From positions 1-7,595 of the forward strand of contig PWWM01000052.1 in NCBI GenBank assembly GCA_003561495.1: 7,595 nt of DNA, in the 5' to 3' direction. The translations under genes were made by a program, and so were the position numbers. Positions 6,799 through 7,595 of the stretch are shown here, one piece after another. Every line of letters begins with the position of its first letter. Positions within the stretch are counted from its first letter, which is position 1. Below the pieces are notes generated by a model. That model worked only from the letters and a program-made list of their open reading frames with translations. It did no database searches and had not been told where the DNA came from. The stretch is from Gammaproteobacteria bacterium. GTDB taxonomy: Bacteria > Pseudomonadota > Gammaproteobacteria > Xanthomonadales > Wenzhouxiangellaceae.

Positions 6799-6820
6799 AA
6801 AAGCCCCGCGAAAGCGGGGC
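6799..6820 (-). terminator. Terminator-like hairpin between rpmA and obgE
   Basis: On the minus strand GCCCCGC (6820-6814), loop TTTC, GCGGGGC (6809-6803) form a perfect 7-bp G+C-rich stem, followed by TTTT (6802-6799). The T run is short, so termination is likely partial. It lies 31 nt after the rpmA stop and just before obgE, which would lower obgE expression relative to L21/L27. Confidence 0.65.
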
Positions 6821-6851
6821 ATTCCGGAAGTCTGCCTTTTCGAGTCGGTAC

Positions 6852-7112
6852 TTATTCGACCGGTTCGACCGAGACGAACTTGCGCAGCGGCTTGCCGCGT
6901 TCCTCGAACACCACCTTGCCGTCGCTCAGGGCGAACAGCGTGTGGTCGCGGCCGACCTTGACGTTGCGCCCGGCATGGAAGCGGGTGCCACGCTGGCGAA
7001 CCAGGATGTTGCCGGCCAGGACGTTTTCACCGCCGTAGCGCTTGACGCCCAGGTACTTCGGGTTGGAGTCGCGGCCGTTGCGAGTCGAGCCGCCTGCTTT
7101 CTTGTGAGCCAT
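6852..7112 (-). CDS. rpmA: 50S ribosomal protein L27
   Basis: 86 residues, the normal bacterial length. The protein begins MAHKKAGGSTRNGRDSNPK, the conserved flexible tail that reaches the peptidyl-transferase centre. YLGVKRYGGENVLAGNILVRQRGT and FHAGRNVKVGRDHTLFAL follow in family order. There is no cleavable N-terminal extension of the kind seen in Firmicutes. It begins 5 nt after the rplU stop. GAAGG inside the end of rplU, about 12 nt before the ATG, can serve as Shine-Dalgarno, so the two are one transcript and probably coupled. A hairpin follows the stop. Confidence 0.98.
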   Translation of the reverse strand: MAHKKAGGSTRNGRDSNPKYLGVKRYGGENVLAGNILVRQRGTRFHAGRNVKVGRDHTLFALSDGKVVFEERGKPLRKFVSVEPVE

Positions 7113-7117
7113 GAGTC

Positions 7118-7429
7118 TTAGCCTTCGATTCCGGTGATTTTCAGTTCAGTATAGTACTGACGGTGCCCCATCTGCTTCATGTGGTGCTTGCGACGGCGGA
7201 ACTTGATGATGCGGACTTTCTCGCCGCGCCCGTGGTCGACCACCTCGGCCGTGACCTTGCCGCCATCAACTGTCGGGGTGCCGATGCGCACATCGTCGCC
7301 TTCACCGACCATCAGGACCTGGTCGAGCTCAATGGTCGAGCCTTTTTCGGCATCCAGCTTTTCGACCCGGACGACATCGCCTTCCGAGGCCCGGTACTGT
7401 TTACCGCCGGTGGAAAATACCGCGTACAT
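7118..7429 (-). CDS. rplU: 50S ribosomal protein L21
   Basis: 103 residues, the same length as in E. coli. It begins MYAVFSTGGKQYRASEGD and contains the basic KVRIIKFRRRKHHMKQMGHRQ segment that contacts 23S rRNA. GGAG at 7436-7439 (minus strand), 6 nt before the ATG, supports the start. It is the first gene of the rplU-rpmA-obgE unit and sits about 30 nt downstream of the predicted transcription start of a near-consensus promoter. Confidence 0.98.
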   Translation of the reverse strand: MYAVFSTGGKQYRASEGDVVRVEKLDAEKGSTIELDQVLMVGEGDDVRIGTPTVDGGKVTAEVVDHGRGEKVRIIKFRRRKHHMKQMGHRQYYTELKITGIEG

Positions 7430-7435
7430 GAGTTG

Positions 7436-7439
7436 CTCC
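7436..7439 (-). promoter_or_regulatory. Shine-Dalgarno of rplU
   Basis: GGAG on the minus strand with a 6-nt spacer to the rplU ATG at 7429. Confidence 0.7.
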
Positions 7440-7466
7440 AGAAAAGTGCTTCAGCAAAGAGCGGGA

Positions 7467-7495
7467 ATTTTACCGGAGTGCGCCCGTTCAGTCAA
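7467..7495 (-). promoter_or_regulatory. Sigma70 promoter of rplU-rpmA(-obgE)
   Basis: On the minus strand TTGACT (7495-7490, 5 of 6 to consensus), an exact 17-bp spacer, and TAAAAT (7472-7467, 5 of 6). Transcription should start near 7460, leaving a leader of about 30 nt that contains the rplU Shine-Dalgarno. A strong constitutive promoter fits a ribosomal protein operon. Confidence 0.8.
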
Positions 7496-7531
7496 CGCCA
7501 ACCGCACCTGGATTTCCTGGTGCGGTTGGCG
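7496..7531. repeat. Perfect 13-bp inverted repeat abutting the rplU -35 box
   Basis: CGCCAACCGCACC (7496-7508) and GGTGCGGTTGGCG (7519-7531) are perfectly complementary around a 10-nt loop. The -35 box begins at the next base on the minus strand. On neither strand does a good T run follow (GGGGTTTCAG on plus, TTGACTG on minus). It may terminate a gene entering leftward from beyond 7595, or insulate the rplU promoter from upstream transcription. Confidence 0.6.
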
Positions 7532-7595
7532 GGGTTTCAGTACGGAACTTTAGAGATCGGCCGACCGCCCCGCATCGGGCTGGCTGTAATCACAA

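Noticed and set aside
6772..6822. 16-codon minus-strand ORF running through the hairpin into the obgE start
   Set aside because: No Shine-Dalgarno at usable spacing, and it would have to be translated through the terminator stem; not comparable to the cyclase leader.
6420..7121. Plus-strand frame of 233 codons across obgE, rpmA and rplU
   Set aside because: Antisense to three highly conserved genes; no domain.
7550..7594. Possible C-terminus of a leftward gene ending at TAA 7552-7550
   Set aside because: Only 14 codons are visible and another frame also ends nearby, so it cannot be supported without sequence to the right.

Overview
This GC-rich window looks like a chromosomal segment of a gammaproteobacterium, probably marine or halophilic. 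The phylum call rests on the rplU-rpmA-obgE block, an L27 without the cleavable N-terminal extension of Firmicutes, a 103-residue L21, and a proteobacterial-type sortase regulatory locus. The genus cannot be fixed from the sequence alone.

Left part (1-4613): most of a proteobacterial dedicated sortase (PDS) locus. A VIT-VWA secreted protein of the 'marine proteobacterial sortase target' type runs leftward from 1112 and off the window edge, so its C-terminal sorting signal and the expected sortase gene are outside. About 800 bp away and divergent from it is a two-component pair, PdsR (OmpR/PhoB-type response regulator) and PdsS (membrane histidine kinase), overlapping by ATGA. The kinase has a periplasmic region that begins with a CBM9-like module. 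The intergenic gap holds an array of four GCCAY half-sites spaced 10-11 bp, upstream of the target gene and resembling a PhoB/OmpR-family operator. It also holds two imperfect inverted repeats that look like dispersed or MITE-like elements.

Middle (4614-5769): a six-helix membrane diguanylate cyclase with GGEEF and an intact RxxD inhibitory site. Its start has no Shine-Dalgarno, but a 23-codon upstream ORF with a good Shine-Dalgarno ends in an ATGA overlap with it, which suggests translational coupling.

Right part (5775-7595): the conserved leftward housekeeping block rplU (L21), rpmA (L27), obgE. A near-consensus sigma70 promoter precedes rplU, and a terminator-like hairpin lies between rpmA and obgE. 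A strong 13-bp-stem hairpin abuts the -35 box at the right edge.

Working model (inference): PdsS senses an envelope or carbohydrate-related cue and phosphorylates PdsR. PdsR then controls the divergent target/sortase operon through the phased repeats at 1204-1240. The cyclase could link surface display to c-di-GMP, but only adjacency supports that.
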